Of a stretch of DNA of 64,000 nt, positions 56,024 through 64,000 are shown in pieces. Location of the stretch: the NCBI GenBank assembly GCA_015063605.1, contig SVTV01000012.1, forward strand, positions 1 through 64,000. The letters run 5' to 3'. The position numbers were made by a program, and so were the translations under genes. The DNA is from Oscillospiraceae bacterium. Its GTDB lineage: Bacteria > Bacillota > Clostridia > Oscillospirales > SIG627. The notes under the pieces were generated by a model. It saw nothing but the letters and a program-made list of their open reading frames with translations. It did not search any database and had not been told where the DNA came from. How positions within the stretch are numbered: position 1 is the stretch's first letter; every line of letters starts with the position of its first letter.

Positions 56024-57271
56024 TCACTTCAGCACTTCCATATCGTCAATGCCGAAGACATTTTCATAGATCTCGTACTTTTCGCCTTCAAGATAATGAT
56101 AAAGATCACGTTTTCCGAACACGATATTATGATGAAATCTGTGATATTCCTCGGGAACTCCTCTGACGTGATATGGGCTTCGCTCGGAAAGAAGCGTGTT
56201 ATCGTGGATATCGCAATAGGTACCTGCAATATTCGTACCGTCTTTTCTGTCTCTTCCGCCGTGCATATCATAAACATGATCGAGACATTCTCCCATATTT
56301 ATATTATATGAGGCATCGTAGCCCGTAACGGGAGCTCCGCTGTTTGCAACATCGTGGCGGTTAAAATTGAAAAGATTGTACTTTATGACAGAGGTCGCGC
56401 CTCTTCCGTGAGATACACCGTAACCGAGACCTTTGCCTTGGTTATGGTGGATATAATTGTGATGTATATAGGCATCGGCGGCATTTGCACTGAGACTTAC
56501 AGCCGCGCAGGGAAATCCCGTTATCTCACAGTTATCCACCTCAAGGTTTTTTCCCGTAACCACAAAACCGCTCATGCTTATAGCACCCAGGGTGAAATAA
56601 TACTTATGCGGCTCGGGTTTATCGGTATAGAAGGACCTCGTATGATGTGCTACATGCTTATCGGGATCGCATCCCTTTAATCTCAGTCCTGTGATCCTCA
56701 CATCGGAATCGACCTTAAACATATGCTTCCAATCGAGTGAGTGAACGCATATCATCCCGCCGAGAGAAAGTCGTCCGTCATCAAAGCATCTGCCTCTGTC
56801 GGAAGCAAGTGTTATACCTTCCTTTATTAACAAAGGGTTATTTCCCTCTATCAAAGCGGAAACGTCAATTACCGCATCGCTTCTTATGAAGATCGTCTGA
56901 CCTTTTTCGGCTTTGTCCAAAGCTTCCTTTAATTCCGAAGCGTTACTTACCGTATAGTCGCCGGATGTGAATATATCATTATATCCTACTCCGCCTCCTA
57001 TACACGGTTCGCCTTCCTCGGTATATGCACCATAGCGCACTCCGTCTTTTTCAAAAGAAAGCTTATCCTTGTATTTCGGATATTTTGAAAAGCCGCCGAA
57101 TTCATTAATAGCATCATCGAGCTTTTCGAGTACCTCTTCCCTGTCGAAGCTTTTGCTCTCGAGAGAAGTCTTTATATCCGAAAGCACGTTGAGGACATTT
57201 TCGGGATCTCCGTATAATATTCCCGTAAGTATCTTCCCGTAAGCGGGAAAGGCTTTACTGTTACAATTCAT
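56024..57271 (-). CDS. Beta-helix array member 9, lacking the N-terminal anchor
   Basis: A 415-residue paralogue whose beta-helix is intact (PCIGGGVGYNDIFTSGDYTV, GITLASDRGRCFDDGRLSLG, KGCDPDKHVAHHTRSFYTD, NQGKGLGYGVSHGRGATSVI, MHGGRDRKDGTNIAGTYCDI). The first about 50 residues, including the hydrophobic anchor, are missing. The frame is closed by TGA 12 bases before the ATG, and no convincing RBS is seen. It may be N-terminally truncated and unexported, or translated by reinitiation from the upstream gene. The C-terminus FGIDDMEVLK is also divergent. Confidence 0.72.
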   Translation of the reverse strand: MNCNSKAFPAYGKILTGILYGDPENVLNVLSDIKTSLESKSFDREEVLEKLDDAINEFGGFSKYPKYKDKLSFEKDGVRYGAYTEEGEPCIGGGVGYNDIFTSGDYTVSNASELKEALDKAEKGQTIFIRSDAVIDVSALIEGNNPLLIKEGITLASDRGRCFDDGRLSLGGMICVHSLDWKHMFKVDSDVRITGLRLKGCDPDKHVAHHTRSFYTDKPEPHKYYFTLGAISMSGFVVTGKNLEVDNCEITGFPCAAVSLSANAADAYIHHNYIHHNQGKGLGYGVSHGRGATSVIKYNLFNFNRHDVANSGAPVTGYDASYNINMGECLDHVYDMHGGRDRKDGTNIAGTYCDIHDNTLLSERSPYHVRGVPEEYHRFHHNIVFGKRDLYHYLEGEKYEIYENVFGIDDMEVLK

Positions 57272-57328
57272 AATTCGTTGATATCAACGGTCACTGCCGT
57301 TTGAATCGATTTTGATAAAAATCGGTTA

Positions 57329-58726
57329 TTATTCAGCTGCAGCTTCGCCTGTTGCAGCCGCCTTTTCGTTCCATGTCATAGCATAAGGAGCTGTGATATT
57401 GAACGCATTGTTTCTGAATGTGGAATTTGCCTTAATAGCTTCTCTGTACGCTTCGGGACCGTAGAAAAGGTTTGCATCGTACTGAGATTCGTCAAGAGAG
57501 AAGAGGTTGTTCTCTACTGTGTAAGTACCGGGCATACCCTCAAATCTTATGGGAAGAGTGGAACCGAGAACCGTGTTGTTCTTAATTATAACGGATGTAC
57601 CGCTCTGCTTCATACCTTCAACAATGCTGGAGTTAACGCTGGAGGGCTTGATGTAGAACATAGCTCCGAGACTGTTACCTACTTCAACATTGTTGTATGC
57701 CTCGAAGGAGCCTGCTGTTGCGCCGCTCATTGTGATGGCATTTCTGCAGTTGCTGAAAAGGTTGTACTCAAGCTTTACATTTGCCTTTGTAACGAGAACG
57801 CCGTTGCCGTTACCCGCACCTCTTACATGGTGGATATAGCAATGGTGGATATGGATGGTACCAACATTTGTGGAAATACCCGATCCGTTGAAACCGGAGA
57901 TCTCACAGTTATCGATAACGAGATTGTCGCCCTGAGCAACAAAGCCTACTGTTGTTGAGTACTTTTCTTCGCCTTCATGTGTTGTGGCATCGGAGCCCTG
58001 AAGAACGAGACCTGTTATACGAACATTGTGATGTGTCTTGAACATTGTGGAAAGGTGAAGAGAATACTTCAATACTCCGCCGCCGGATCCGCGGTGTCCT
58101 CTGTCGGAGGCAATGGTAACGCCCTGCTTGATCTGACAGTTGGGATAATCGGTTACAGCCATATCGGAGATATCGATGACAGCACCGGACTGAATGAAAA
58201 TAACGTCGCCCTCCTTGGCATTCTTTACTGCCGCATAGAAGGTGTTATCGTCTGTAACAATAAAGTCACCCTTTGTGAAAACATCCTTGTAGCCTTCACC
58301 GCCTCCTATGGGACCCTGTTCGTTGCCTGCAGCACCGTAAACGGTTCCGTCTTCACCGGTTATGGATGTCTTATCTATGTAGTCATAGTAATAACCGAGC
58401 TGTTCAAGCTCTCTTATCGCACTTTCAAGCTCGCTTGCAAGAGTCTTGTCATTGAGCTTGCCGTTTTCTATACCGTATCTAATAAGGTTAAGCTTTTCAA
58501 AAAGCGCATTGTTATCCGGGAAAAAGCTTCTTGAAGTCACGGATATACCTTCTGTCATGTTTTTCAAATCAAGTACAACTCCTTCACTTACATTTCCTTC
58601 GCCGGTTGAAGTTGTTCCGGGAAGATCGCTGCTGTTATTACCGCCCTTAATGAGAGCTACGGTGCCAAAACCGATTGCAAAGCAAAGCACTGCGGCAATA
58701 CAAGACAATAAAACTTGTTTTTTCAT
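57329..58726 (-). CDS. Beta-helix array member 10 (promoter-proximal, divergent)
   Basis: A 465-residue paralogue, first gene of the array transcript. The N-terminal hydrophobic segment spans about residues 5-27, followed by a Ser/Thr/Gly-rich neck. It keeps the shared fold (GPIGGGEGYKDVFTKGDFIV, GVTIASDRGHRGSGGG, ITGLVLQGSD, VIDNCEISGFNGSGI, YIHHVRGAGNGNGV). It lacks the family core: HGGxDRxDGTNIAG is replaced by FYIKPSSVNSS and SGTSVIIKNNTVL. If those residues are catalytic or ligand-binding, this member has lost or changed the function. ATG 58726 is preferred over GTG 58735; AGGGTG lies upstream. An Ala/Glu-rich tail ends it. Confidence 0.83.
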   Translation of the reverse strand: MKKQVLLSCIAAVLCFAIGFGTVALIKGGNNSSDLPGTTSTGEGNVSEGVVLDLKNMTEGISVTSRSFFPDNNALFEKLNLIRYGIENGKLNDKTLASELESAIRELEQLGYYYDYIDKTSITGEDGTVYGAAGNEQGPIGGGEGYKDVFTKGDFIVTDDNTFYAAVKNAKEGDVIFIQSGAVIDISDMAVTDYPNCQIKQGVTIASDRGHRGSGGGVLKYSLHLSTMFKTHHNVRITGLVLQGSDATTHEGEEKYSTTVGFVAQGDNLVIDNCEISGFNGSGISTNVGTIHIHHCYIHHVRGAGNGNGVLVTKANVKLEYNLFSNCRNAITMSGATAGSFEAYNNVEVGNSLGAMFYIKPSSVNSSIVEGMKQSGTSVIIKNNTVLGSTLPIRFEGMPGTYTVENNLFSLDESQYDANLFYGPEAYREAIKANSTFRNNAFNITAPYAMTWNEKAAATGEAAAE

Positions 58727-58835
58727 AAAAAACACCCTATAAACTCAAAAAAACATCATTCCCGTAGAATCAATTTCATTGAGTTTACCCTTTTAAAGAT
58801 TTACTTAATTGAAGCTTAAAAAGCTACTTACAGAA

Positions 58836-58864
58836 ATTATACATATTATTAACCGTTCTGTCAA
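58836..58864 (-). promoter_or_regulatory. Consensus promoter of the beta-helix array
   Basis: Minus-strand TTGACA (58859-58864) and TATAAT (58836-58841) separated by exactly 17 bases. It leaves a leader of about 100 bases before ATG 58726. No other promoter this strong was found inside the array. Confidence 0.85.
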
Positions 58865-58882
58865 GATTTTACGGAAAATTTG

Positions 58883-58911
58883 TTGATTTTTTCTTTCAAA
58901 AAGTGTACAAT
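58883..58911 (+). promoter_or_regulatory. Divergent promoter of the nuclease-like gene
   Basis: TTGATT (58883-58888) and TACAAT (58906-58911), 17-base spacer, back to back with the array promoter and 59 bases before ATG 58970. This excludes the longer open frame beginning at 58880. Confidence 0.6.
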
Positions 58912-58969
58912 AGACTGTACGGAGAGCAGTTTCTCTGTTAATTACAGGATCAATTTATCAATTATCAAC

Positions 58970-59758
58970 ATGAAGACAAAAGCAGATACAGAAAACAAAA
59001 ACGGCAACAGATATTCCGAAAGGCTTGACAAGGCTCTCGAAAACGCCTCTAACGCCGTAAAGGACAATAAAAATATCGGTGTAATGAAAGAAAAAACATT
59101 GCACTCTGTAATGAAATACTTTTACGAACCCGACAGCTCATTTCACGAGGTAAAGTCGGGCAGGTTCGTTGCGGATATATTGAGAGATGACACTGTAATC
59201 GAAATACAGACATGCTCATTCAGACCCATAGCAAAAAAAGTAAACGAAATACTTGAAAGCGGTTACAAGCTCATCCTTGTTCGTCCCATAGACGGAGTAA
59301 AGTATTTGTCATGGATAAGCGAAGACGGAAGCGTAAGCGAGCCGCGGAAGTCACCGAAAAAGGAAACTGTCTTTTCCGTTCTGCCCGAGCTTTACTATCT
59401 CGGTGATACTGTTTTTCATGAAGATTTTACGCTGAGAATAGTATCATGCGAAATGCACGAATACCGTATTGCGGACGGTTGGAGCGCAGACGGAAAGAAA
59501 GGCTCACACAGACATAATAAAATTCCGAAAGAAATCCTATATTCGGTTGACATATCGAAGAAATTGGATTATAATATGTTATTGCCGGATGAGTTACCCG
59601 AAATATTTACCGCTAAGGAGTTTGCGTCACTGACACATCTTCGGAAATTACGTTTAAGCATGGCGCTTTCGTTTTTGAAGAATATCTCATTAATTGAGCA
59701 ATGCGGTAAAAAAGGCAACGCTTATTTATACAGAAGATGTCCGGATAATGTCTTGTAA
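58970..59758 (+). CDS. Unknown protein, PD-(D/E)XK nuclease-like candidate
   Basis: A 262-residue soluble protein of unknown function. The N-terminal half contains GVMKEKTLHSVMKYFYEPD, then FVADILRDDTVIEIQTCSF. An Asp followed by a beta-strand and Glu-Ile-Gln is the arrangement of divergent PD-(D/E)XK nucleases, and the preceding helix fits that fold. The C-terminal region (LPEIFTAKEFASLTHLRKLR) looks like a winged-helix domain. Both assignments are inference. The start is placed at ATG 58970 downstream of the promoter; the RBS is weak. The Mrp-family gene follows 25 bases later. Confidence 0.62.
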   Translation: MKTKADTENKNGNRYSERLDKALENASNAVKDNKNIGVMKEKTLHSVMKYFYEPDSSFHEVKSGRFVADILRDDTVIEIQTCSFRPIAKKVNEILESGYKLILVRPIDGVKYLSWISEDGSVSEPRKSPKKETVFSVLPELYYLGDTVFHEDFTLRIVSCEMHEYRIADGWSADGKKGSHRHNKIPKEILYSVDISKKLDYNMLLPDELPEIFTAKEFASLTHLRKLRLSMALSFLKNISLIEQCGKKGNAYLYRRCPDNVL

Positions 59759-59783
59759 TATACAGAAAGGAAATATAATATAA

Positions 59784-60629
59784 ATGAGTGAAAATTGCAC
59801 ACACGATTGCAGTACCTGTAAAAGCAACTGCAAGGACAGAGATAAAAAGAGTCTTCTCGCAAGCCTCAACCCCATGGCAAAGGTAGATCACGTTATCGCC
59901 GTTGTCAGCGGTAAAGGTGGTGTGGGAAAATCCTCCGTCACCTCCCTTTTAGCAAGAGAATCCGCAGAACACGGATATAACACGGCTATATTGGATGCGG
60001 ATATAACAGGTCCTTCCATTCCCGGAATATTCGGTCTTACCGAAAATGCGGAGGGCTGCGAGGGTAATATATTCCCCGTCGTAACTGAGGCGGGCATTCA
60101 GGTAATGTCCACAAACCTTCTCCTCAGAGACAGAACCGATCCCGTTGTCTGGAGAGGTCCCGTTATAGCGGGAACGGTAAAGCAGTTCTGGTCCGATGTA
60201 GTCTGGAAGGACGTAAACTATATGTTCGTGGATATGCCTCCCGGAACAGGCGACGTTCCCCTTACGGTGTTCCAATCTCTTCCCGTTGACGGTATCATCA
60301 TAGTATCTACTCCTCAGGAGCTTGTCTCCATGATAGTTACAAAGGCGGTAAAAATGGCTTCCATGATGAACATTCCGATAATCGGTATAATCGAAAACAT
60401 GGCATGGCTCGAATGTCCCGACTGCGGAAAGAAGATATATCCCTTCGGCGAATCTCACTTCGAAAGGATCGCTGAAAAATTCTCTCTCACCGCTCTTGAC
60501 AGCCTGAAGATCAATCCCAAAATTGCAGAGGTATGCGATGAGGGTCTCATGGACAATTATTACGACGGTACCATGAAAAAGACTTTCGATATCATCGAAA
60601 AGAAGATGGCTGAAAAGAAGCCCGAATAA
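59784..60629 (+). CDS. Mrp/NBP35-family Fe-S cluster carrier ATPase
   Basis: A 281-residue ATP-dependent Fe-S carrier or assembly protein (ApbC/Mrp type). The N-terminus has a Cys-rich CTHDCSTCKSNC segment as in NBP35-like members. The deviant Walker A is SGKGGVGKSS, then DADITGPSIPGIFG and VDMPPGTGD, and the bridging-cluster motif is CPDC near residue 214. It plausibly supplies clusters to Fe-S enzymes such as the radical-SAM activase in this region. GAAAGGA precedes ATG. It ends at the bidirectional terminator at 60646. Confidence 0.92.
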   Translation: MSENCTHDCSTCKSNCKDRDKKSLLASLNPMAKVDHVIAVVSGKGGVGKSSVTSLLARESAEHGYNTAILDADITGPSIPGIFGLTENAEGCEGNIFPVVTEAGIQVMSTNLLLRDRTDPVVWRGPVIAGTVKQFWSDVVWKDVNYMFVDMPPGTGDVPLTVFQSLPVDGIIIVSTPQELVSMIVTKAVKMASMMNIPIIGIIENMAWLECPDCGKKIYPFGESHFERIAEKFSLTALDSLKINPKIAEVCDEGLMDNYYDGTMKKTFDIIEKKMAEKKPE

Positions 60630-60645
60630 GCAAAAAAATAAAAAT

Positions 60646-60690
60646 GCACTTATGAGTATGCTTTTTGCAGAATTCATAAGTGCTTTTTTA
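60646..60690. terminator. Bidirectional terminator, GCACTTATGA stem
   Basis: GCACTTATGA (60646-60655) pairs with TCATAAGTGC (60674-60683) and is followed by TTTTTTATTTT. A-rich sequence in front serves the convergent minus-strand gene. The stem is the same as at 14309-14349 while the loop differs. Confidence 0.85.
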
Positions 60691-60692
60691 TT

Positions 60693-61412
60693 TTAATTCA
60701 TTTCCTCTATATGATGCACGTATTCGAGAGTGGAAAGAGCTTCGATTATCTCGCTGTGCTTCTTGTACTTCTTCAATTCATCGCTTGATATGGTAACCGC
60801 TACGGAATAGACGCTGAGTCCCGAATTGAGATATGCGGGATTTGACTCGATATCGTCTATGCGAAGTCCCAATTTTCTTATGGTTGCCGTAAATTCCGGA
60901 AGATTGCTTTTATTTTTCAACTCAAGGTGCATCTCGAAATGATTTGATCGGTTTTTAAGATATGCTTCAAAGGGAGGAAAAAGCGAAAGGCATGAAATGA
61001 GAGCCGCAAAACCGATAAGCGTCACGGTATAATAACCCGCACCTACGGTAAGACCGAGGATACCGCACGCCCATAGTCCGAAGGATGTGGTAAGACCCTT
61101 TATCTTGTTTCGTGAGCTGAAAAGAATGGAGTTACTGCTTATCACGGCAATTCCTATTACGGCAGCTGCCGAAACAAAGGGGATACCGTTAGTAAGCATT
61201 ATAAGATACGAATCAAAAAGAGATGCAAGAGATGATGCAAGGCTCACTATCATAAATGTACGAAGCCCTGCGGCATGGCGTTTGCTTGCCCTTTCACATC
61301 CGATAACAGCCGCAAGAAGCACGGCTATCATTATTCTCAATAAAATAGAAAAAACATTTATTTCACTTGACCATGTGCCAAGAAGAAAAGCAATGGGATC
61401 TGTGTATTTCAT
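60693..61412 (-). CDS. MgtC/SapB-family membrane protein
   Basis: A 239-residue protein with an N-terminal membrane domain of about five helices. The MgtC signature is seen in LLRIMIAVLLAAVIGCERASK, RHAAGLRTFMIVSLASSLAS and TSFGLWACGILGLTVGAG. A C-terminal ACT-like cytoplasmic domain of about 85 residues follows. The family is linked to magnesium limitation and inhibition of F-ATP synthase in pathogens; in commensals the role is unknown. It is 29 bases downstream of the antiporter gene on the same strand. Confidence 0.9.
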   Translation of the reverse strand: MKYTDPIAFLLGTWSSEINVFSILLRIMIAVLLAAVIGCERASKRHAAGLRTFMIVSLASSLASLFDSYLIMLTNGIPFVSAAAVIGIAVISSNSILFSSRNKIKGLTTSFGLWACGILGLTVGAGYYTVTLIGFAALISCLSLFPPFEAYLKNRSNHFEMHLELKNKSNLPEFTATIRKLGLRIDDIESNPAYLNSGLSVYSVAVTISSDELKKYKKHSEIIEALSTLEYVHHIEEMN

Positions 61413-61441
61413 AAAATTCTCCTTTAGATCTTTACGATCTT

Positions 61442-62905
61442 CTAACGTCTGTTTATAAATCGTCTGTGCCGCTGTGAAGCATAATATTCGTACTGCTCGT
61501 CGGCAGCCTCGTCAAATGCCTTCTCTTCCTCAGCCAAGGTGCTTTCACGCTCGGGAAGCTCTTCTCTGATCTTCCCTATCCGTTCGATAAGGATGTCAAC
61601 GGTACTCTTCTTTTCCCCTGATTCATTGAATTCATCCACGGGGGCGATATCCTCAAGCTTATCCGAGTACGAGCCGGAAAGATAGAGGGAAAGCTTGGCA
61701 CAAACGGGACCGGCTATTTCATACATTATACCTGCGGCAAGAATTATTGTATGAAGGGCGCTTCCCGTTTCACCTCCTATCATACGTGAGCCGAGGGAAG
61801 CGAGACCTATGGCAACGCCCGCCTGCGGAATAAGGGCAAGCCCGAGATAATTTCTGACGGAGCTTGATTTTTTCGTCACAAGACATCCTAAGAATGCGCC
61901 GCCGTATTTTCCGACTATGCGTACAACAAAATATACCAATGCAATAACGAGATATGAAATGCCACCCAGCGATGAGGACGAATCAAGCAAAGCGCCAAGA
62001 TCGAAGCAGATACCCGACCTTACGAAAAATATAAGCAGGATGGGAGGGCTGAAGTAATTGAGCTGTTTGAAAAGTCTGTCATCTCCCGTGATATTTATGT
62101 ATACCATGCTCATGGACATACAACCAAGCAGCGGCGATACATCGAGAACCGCACATATTCCGCAAAAAGCGAAAAGGATAGCGGTGGAAATAATGAGACG
62201 ATTATCGTTTGTCCGTGTCTTCGGCATCAAAAGCTTAAGGAAAAAGCCGAATGCTCCTCCTAAGATCATAACACCTATATTCATAATAAGCGGTGTAAAT
62301 ACCGATAGAAAGCTTACGGAGCTTTCGCCTTCAATAAAGCCTATGACGACCGAAACGCATACGCTGTATGCCATGAGTCCGATTATATCGTCTATGGCAA
62401 TCACCTGCAGAAGCGTGTCCACAAAATCGCCTTTTGCGCCTGTTTGACGGATAGTCATTACCGTGGATGACGGAGCCGTAACCGATGCCAGAGAACCGAG
62501 CAATGCGGAAAAAGCTATATCCAATCCGAGAAGAAAATGCGAGCACAGAAAGATAAGAAGCGATGATGCCAAGGCTTCAAGAACGGCAATAACCGTCACC
62601 TTTGCCCCGTTTTTCTTGAGAGATGAAAACTTGAAAAACTCTCCTGCGCTGAAGGCTATGAAGGCTGTGGCTATATCCGCAACAAAGTCCATTCCCTCTA
62701 TTACATTCATCGGAACCAGATTGAGGCAATACGGACCTATGAATATACCCGCAATGATGTAGGCGGTAACATTGGGAAGCCGCAGAAGCTTTGTTATTCT
62801 TGTCATCGCAAAGCCGATAAAGAGGATAGCCGCTACGGTAATGACTACCGATGCAACAGGAGACGATATATTCAATTTTGCGTAAAGATCTCCTATTTCG
62901 GACAC
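61442..62905 (-). CDS. CPA2-type cation:proton antiporter
   Basis: A 487-residue protein with about 12 membrane helices of the Na+/H+ exchanger (KefB/CPA2) family, followed by a charged cytoplasmic tail of about 75 residues without a TrkA-N domain. Recognisable segments: TRITKLLRLPNVTAYIIAGIFIGP, LGSLASVTAPSSTVM, IAIDDIIGLMAYSV with the paired ion-binding Asp residues, and VRIVGKYGGAFLGC. The start is uncertain: the GTG used lies directly on AGGAGGT, so initiation may occur slightly downstream. It could exchange Na+ or K+ for H+ and so act with the predicted Na+ ATP synthase. Confidence 0.88.
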   Translation of the reverse strand: MSEIGDLYAKLNISSPVASVVITVAAILFIGFAMTRITKLLRLPNVTAYIIAGIFIGPYCLNLVPMNVIEGMDFVADIATAFIAFSAGEFFKFSSLKKNGAKVTVIAVLEALASSLLIFLCSHFLLGLDIAFSALLGSLASVTAPSSTVMTIRQTGAKGDFVDTLLQVIAIDDIIGLMAYSVCVSVVIGFIEGESSVSFLSVFTPLIMNIGVMILGGAFGFFLKLLMPKTRTNDNRLIISTAILFAFCGICAVLDVSPLLGCMSMSMVYINITGDDRLFKQLNYFSPPILLIFFVRSGICFDLGALLDSSSSLGGISYLVIALVYFVVRIVGKYGGAFLGCLVTKKSSSVRNYLGLALIPQAGVAIGLASLGSRMIGGETGSALHTIILAAGIMYEIAGPVCAKLSLYLSGSYSDKLEDIAPVDEFNESGEKKSTVDILIERIGKIREELPERESTLAEEEKAFDEAADEQYEYYASQRHRRFINRR

Positions 62906-62928
62906 CTCCTTAATGTTTAAGTAAATTG

Positions 62929-64000
62929 TTATATCACCTTATACTTACCCTTCTTGTATCTGAAGTAAATAACGGAGAAAATGATAATATTTGTAAACGC
63001 CGTGCAAGCCCACGAGACCGTAAAGCATGTTATAAGATTATTGTATGTGGGATATAAAGGATATATTGTTTTCATCCAGAATGCGCGGAGAAGGAGCACC
63101 CATACCACGGAATTGACAGAGCTCCATATCGGATATCCGAATGCATGTACGGCATTTCCCACAACTGCGCTTATCGTAACAAAAATATATGCAGAAGAAA
63201 GCATATCATTTCTGATAAGGGCAAATTTTACCGCTTCAATATCGTCTTTTATAAAAATATGCATCCAATATTCATTTGTGAACAAAACGGTAAGGCTCAC
63301 AACAGTATTTACAACAAAGCAGAGTCCCATGTTATACCATAGTGATTTTTTTACACGGTCGGGCTTTCCCGCACCGAGATTCTGACCGATAAATGTGGAG
63401 GTAGCGGCACCGAAAGCATTTCTGAAGGCAGCCGTCATTTGCTCTGCCTGAACAGCGGCGCTGTTGCCCGCCATGCAAGCCACGCCGTGGCTGTTGATAG
63501 CGGAAGCTATCTGCAGATTCGCCAACGGGTATATCAGCGTTTGCAGAGACAAAGGGAGACCAAATCTTAAAAGGAGCTTAAAGGAAGCAAAATGGAATCG
63601 TATACGCTTTATTTCGACACGCATCGCACCATCAAGAGAGCAAAGTCTGAACATTACAAGAGTTGCTGCAAGTATCTGCGAGGCTGCTGTTGCTACGGCG
63701 ACTGCGGCAACCTTCTGAGTGAGTACAAGACAAAGGATTATATTGAGAAGAACATTTAAAAGACCGCTTGCAATCGCATAATACAACGGTCTTTTCGTAT
63801 CTCCCGAGGAGGTCAAAACAGATGAACCGTAATTATACAACAGAATGGCGGGAGAAGCGCACAAATAAATGCGGATATACAGAACTGCGTCATTGATACA
63901 TTCATCGGGACAATCGATCCAACGCAGAAGAGACGGCGAAAATACGATACCTGCCGCCGCAATAAGCACTCCGAAAACAACTGCCATCACGATAGCGGTG
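62929..64000 (-). CDS. MATE-family transporter, 5' end outside the window
   Basis: The C-terminal about 357 residues of a MATE efflux protein; the reading frame runs through base 64000 without a start, so about 90-100 N-terminal residues are missing from view. It shows the second-half repeat (FKLLLRFGLPLSLQTLIYP) and GAATSTFIGQNLGAGKPDRVKK, the usual MATE segment. Remaining helices: about ten. It is not a close paralogue of the MATE gene at 32770. The antiporter gene lies 23 bases downstream on the same strand. Confidence 0.88.
   Translation of the reverse strand, partial: TAIVMAVVFGVLIAAAGIVFSPSLLRWIDCPDECINDAVLYIRIYLCASPAILLYNYGSSVLTSSGDTKRPLYYAIASGLLNVLLNIILCLVLTQKVAAVAVATAASQILAATLVMFRLCSLDGAMRVEIKRIRFHFASFKLLLRFGLPLSLQTLIYPLANLQIASAINSHGVACMAGNSAAVQAEQMTAAFRNAFGAATSTFIGQNLGAGKPDRVKKSLWYNMGLCFVVNTVVSLTVLFTNEYWMHIFIKDDIEAVKFALIRNDMLSSAYIFVTISAVVGNAVHAFGYPIWSSVNSVVWVLLLRAFWMKTIYPLYPTYNNLITCFTVSWACTAFTNIIIFSVIYFRYKKGKYKVI

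Noticed and set aside
44258-58726. Beta-helix array considered as a CRISPR, IS or integron cassette array
   Set aside because: Units are full genes of about 1.4 kb with their own RBS; no short repeats, attC-like sites, inverted terminal repeats or integrase were found.
58880-58969. N-terminal extension of the nuclease-like gene beginning at 58880
   Set aside because: This segment lies upstream of or across the predicted promoter (58883-58911), so it would not be transcribed from it.

Overview
The window looks like chromosomal DNA of an anaerobic, carbohydrate-degrading member of the Bacillota, probably a Clostridia-type gut or rumen bacterium. The evidence is AGGAGG-type ribosome binding sites, many near-perfect sigma-A promoters (TTGACA-17-TATAAT type), a Mini-ribonuclease III gene, remnants of the sporulation protease SpoIVB, a glycyl-radical enzyme with its activase, and an F-type ATP synthase whose c subunit carries a two-carboxylate, Na+-type ion site. 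No rRNA, tRNA, CRISPR array, transposase or prophage gene was recognised. The species assignment is inference.

Layout. 0-4 kb: an XRE-type regulator between two short remnants of spoIVB, a truncated PHP phosphatase, a glycerophosphodiester phosphodiesterase and an unknown 6-TM protein. 4-21 kb: a glycan-catabolism region. It holds a GH2 beta-mannosidase, a cluster of six hairpins, a sialidase-fold (BNR) protein and an unknown protein, then a divergent AraC regulator facing a compact glycyl-radical enzyme, its radical-SAM activase and a GH51 arabinofuranosidase. Next come a DUF4838 protein, a DapA/NanA-type aldolase paired with an unknown enzyme-like protein, a polysaccharide deacetylase-like protein and deoD. 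22-25.5 kb: three tandem copies of a secreted CBM9-like protein, each with its own promoter and an NPTTGD cell-wall sorting tail.

25.6-32.4 kb: the complete atp operon on the minus strand (atpI-B-E-F-H-A-G-D-C), ending in an unusually short epsilon subunit. 32.7-38 kb: a MATE transporter, an M20 peptidase and a C26 glutamine-amidotransferase-like hydrolase on the plus strand, convergent with a creatininase-family hydrolase and a NahK-like sugar kinase on the minus strand.

38.2-58.8 kb: a long minus-strand run read from one consensus promoter at about 58.85 kb. It begins with ten head-to-tail paralogues of a mostly membrane-anchored right-handed beta-helix protein (about 14.5 kb). Mini-RNase III, a large membrane transglutaminase-like protein and a GH-like TIM-barrel protein follow. 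This array is the most striking and least explained feature. 58.9-64 kb: an unknown nuclease-like protein, an Mrp/ApbC ATPase, an MgtC-family protein, a CPA2 cation/proton antiporter and a MATE transporter cut by the window edge.

How the genes may work together (inference): surface CBM9 and beta-helix proteins would bind or cut complex glycans, the GH2, GH51 and unknown TIM-barrel enzymes would trim oligosaccharides, and the aldolase, kinase and glycyl-radical enzyme would process the released sugars anaerobically. The Na+-type ATP synthase and the cation/H+ antiporter would serve ion-gradient bioenergetics.
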